Source: Clostridium tyrobutyricum DSM 2637 = ATCC 25755 = JCM 11008
GTDB taxonomy: Bacteria > Bacillota > Clostridia > Clostridiales > Clostridiaceae
Direction: 5' to 3'
NCBI RefSeq assembly: GCF_000359585.1
Contig: NZ_APMH01000002.1
Coordinates: forward strand, 1-64,000
DNA length: 64,000 bases
The translations under genes were made by a program, and so were the position numbers. The notes under the pieces are model-generated. The model was not told where the DNA came from. It made no database searches and worked only from the letters and a program-made list of their open reading frames with translations. Positions 62,982 through 64,000 of the stretch are shown piece by piece (within the stretch, counting starts at the first letter, position 1; each line of letters opens with the position of its first letter).

Positions 62982-63938
62982 ATTTATAAAATTATAATAC
63001 TATTATTTATTAATCTGATGATTTCATCAATAGCTAATCCAATTTTAAGGTGCAATAATAATAATAAAAATACTTTAAAAAGTTTATATAATACAACAAT
63101 AAAAGTATCTACCATAAGTAAAAATCCCAAAACCATTAATTTAAAATATACATCAGCAAAACCAATTTATACTTCTATAAATCTAAATTTTAACAAACCA
63201 GTTATAATAGCTCACCGTGCTGCAAGTGGTGCTGCCCCTGAAAATTCTATTCCTGCAATTGATGAAGCGTCAAAAATCGGATACTGGGGTGTAGAACTGG
63301 ATGTGTGTTCATCATCTGATGGAGTTTTATATTTGCTCCACGATGGTACACTTGATAGGACCACTAATAGTTATGGCCCAATATCGTCAAAAACTTCCAA
63401 GGAAATAGACAAGCTTGTGATCAATAAAGGCCCGAATATATCCAATTACCCAAACTTGAAATTGCCTAGATTTGAAGATGCTCTTTTAGAATGTAAAAAA
63501 TACAATCTTATACCGGTATTTGATATAAAATTTCTTAGCAACAAAACTAGAGATTTAAATACAATGTTAAGAATTATAAAAAAGCATAACTACAGCCATA
63601 AATTATTAATTCATTCATTTAACTATAAGGATTTAGAGTATCTTCGTAAAAGAGACAAAGGACTTATCTTGATGCCTATGGTAAACCCAAATAAAGAACT
63701 TTATGGCTATAGATATATAAAATCATTTAAATCTACTGAACTAGATTGTAATATTGACTATCTAAACAAGAATCTTATACATAAAGCCCATAAAGATGGG
63801 CTAAAAGTATTCTGCTGGACAATTGACAATCCTGAAGAACTTAAAAGGGCATTAAATCTAGGTGTAGATTTCATATACTCTGATAAATTTAATCCCAATG
63901 ACATAAATGCATATTATAGGCCTAAAACAATAAGATAA
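62982..63938 (+). CDS. Glycerophosphodiester phosphodiesterase, probably secreted
   Basis: Residues from ~75 on match GDPD enzymes: VIIAHRAASGAAPENSIPAI, VELDVCSSSDGVLYLLHDGTLDRTT with the catalytic His and metal Glu/Asp/His, and VFCWTIDNPEE at the end. It cleaves glycerophosphodiesters to glycerol-3-phosphate and an alcohol. The first ATG is at 63018, but the only ribosome site, GGGAGGG, is at 62968. An ATT at 62982 in frame would add KIIILLFINLMISSIA, a signal peptide, so I propose the ATT start. Confidence 0.85.
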   Translation: MYKIIILLFINLMISSIANPILRCNNNNKNTLKSLYNTTIKVSTISKNPKTINLKYTSAKPIYTSINLNFNKPVIIAHRAASGAAPENSIPAIDEASKIGYWGVELDVCSSSDGVLYLLHDGTLDRTTNSYGPISSKTSKEIDKLVINKGPNISNYPNLKLPRFEDALLECKKYNLIPVFDIKFLSNKTRDLNTMLRIIKKHNYSHKLLIHSFNYKDLEYLRKRDKGLILMPMVNPNKELYGYRYIKSFKSTELDCNIDYLNKNLIHKAHKDGLKVFCWTIDNPEELKRALNLGVDFIYSDKFNPNDINAYYRPKTIR

Positions 63939-63942
63939 GTAA

Positions 63943-63975
63943 AAAATTCCAGCTTTAAAATCAGGTTGGAGTTTT
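63943..63975 (+). terminator. Terminator of the GDPD gene
   Basis: AAAATTCCAGC pairs with GGTTGGAGTTTT through G-U pairs (63943-63953 with 63964-63975). It lies five bases past the stop codon. Confidence 0.6.
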
Positions 63976-64000
63976 CTATTTATGAAGGATTTTTAAAATT

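Noticed and set aside
52506..64000. Phage attachment site as a duplicated 3' end of ssrA
   Set aside because: I looked for a copy of the last bases of ssrA (CTCGCCTCCACCA) further right and found none; the element boundary may lie outside the window or be lost.
1..64000. CRISPR arrays, rRNA or tRNA genes and complete insertion sequences
   Set aside because: No regularly spaced 25-40-bp repeats, no rRNA or cloverleaf sequences and no transposase were found on reading the window; the only regular array is the 11-bp iteron set.

Overview
The window looks like a chromosomal segment of an anaerobic, spore-forming, low-GC Firmicute, most probably genus Clostridium. Reasons: A/T-rich clostridial codon use, strong Shine-Dalgarno sites, spore genes (Tgl-type transglutaminase, two CotF-like coat proteins, a Spo0E-like phosphatase), a one-piece tmRNA, a Stickland D-proline reductase operon and oxygen/NO defence genes. 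No rRNA, tRNA or CRISPR array was found. Assignments rest on reading the sequence and on family knowledge; no database search was run.

Layout. 1-4 kb: start of an amino-acid ABC lipoprotein gene, then a mannose-family PTS operon with a textbook sigma-54 promoter and intact EIIA and EIIB. A deletion has fused a broken EIIC to the C-terminal two thirds of a LevR-type activator. 4-7.6 kb: flavodiiron protein, hemerythrin and hybrid cluster protein, with a CRP/FNR-like palindrome upstream of hcp. 7.7-13 kb: DHA2 drug exporter, MaoC-like protein, and a fluoride-riboswitch operon (two Fluc/CrcB subunits, an EamA transporter, a HAD hydrolase). 13-18.6 kb: glycosidase-like DUF4434 protein, ACT protein, tandem ferritin-like diiron protein, CAT-like acyltransferase, ferredoxin-nitroreductase with an HxlR regulator, and a nitroreductase remnant.

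18.6-26.2 kb: a seven-gene minus-strand operon, prdC-prdA-small gene-prdB-prdF-Fe-ADH-class III aminotransferase, with a divergent LysR gene and then an amino-acid ABC importer (27.5-29.8 kb). The operon can make D-proline and reduce it to 5-aminovalerate. The last two enzymes could carry 5-aminovalerate on to 5-hydroxyvalerate (inference). PrdB has cysteine where characterised homologues have selenocysteine.

29.8-43.5 kb: cytidylate-kinase-like protein, BusR-like GntR/RCK_C regulator, an alpha/beta-hydrolase fused to a lysyl-phosphatidylglycerol-synthase-type domain, a spore transglutaminase pair, MalQ, small basic proteins, a 2-hydroxyacid dehydrogenase, coat proteins, transporters, a ResA-like thioredoxin and a HAD phosphatase. 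43.5-45.7 kb: a decayed sucrose locus (GH32 and PTS pseudogenes) around an intact fructokinase. 45.8-50.9 kb: a three-gene HscC-type Hsp70 system with a TPR protein and a J-domain-TPR protein. 50.9-52.3 kb: an ion-transporter-superfamily permease.

52.5-62 kb: ssrA, immediately followed by a strongly eroded prophage-like region: ribbon-helix-helix genes, a frameshifted GAF gene, Spo0E-like gene, small terminase, HNH and Dam remnants, holin, GH25 lysin and a frameshifted XhlA gene. It also holds six 11-bp iterons beside a tiny RHH gene, and two ~120-bp direct repeats flanking a MarR/flavin-reductase pair. The window closes with a GNAT acetyltransferase and a probably secreted glycerophosphodiesterase. 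A recurring theme is loss of sugar PTS capacity beside intact amino-acid fermentation genes.
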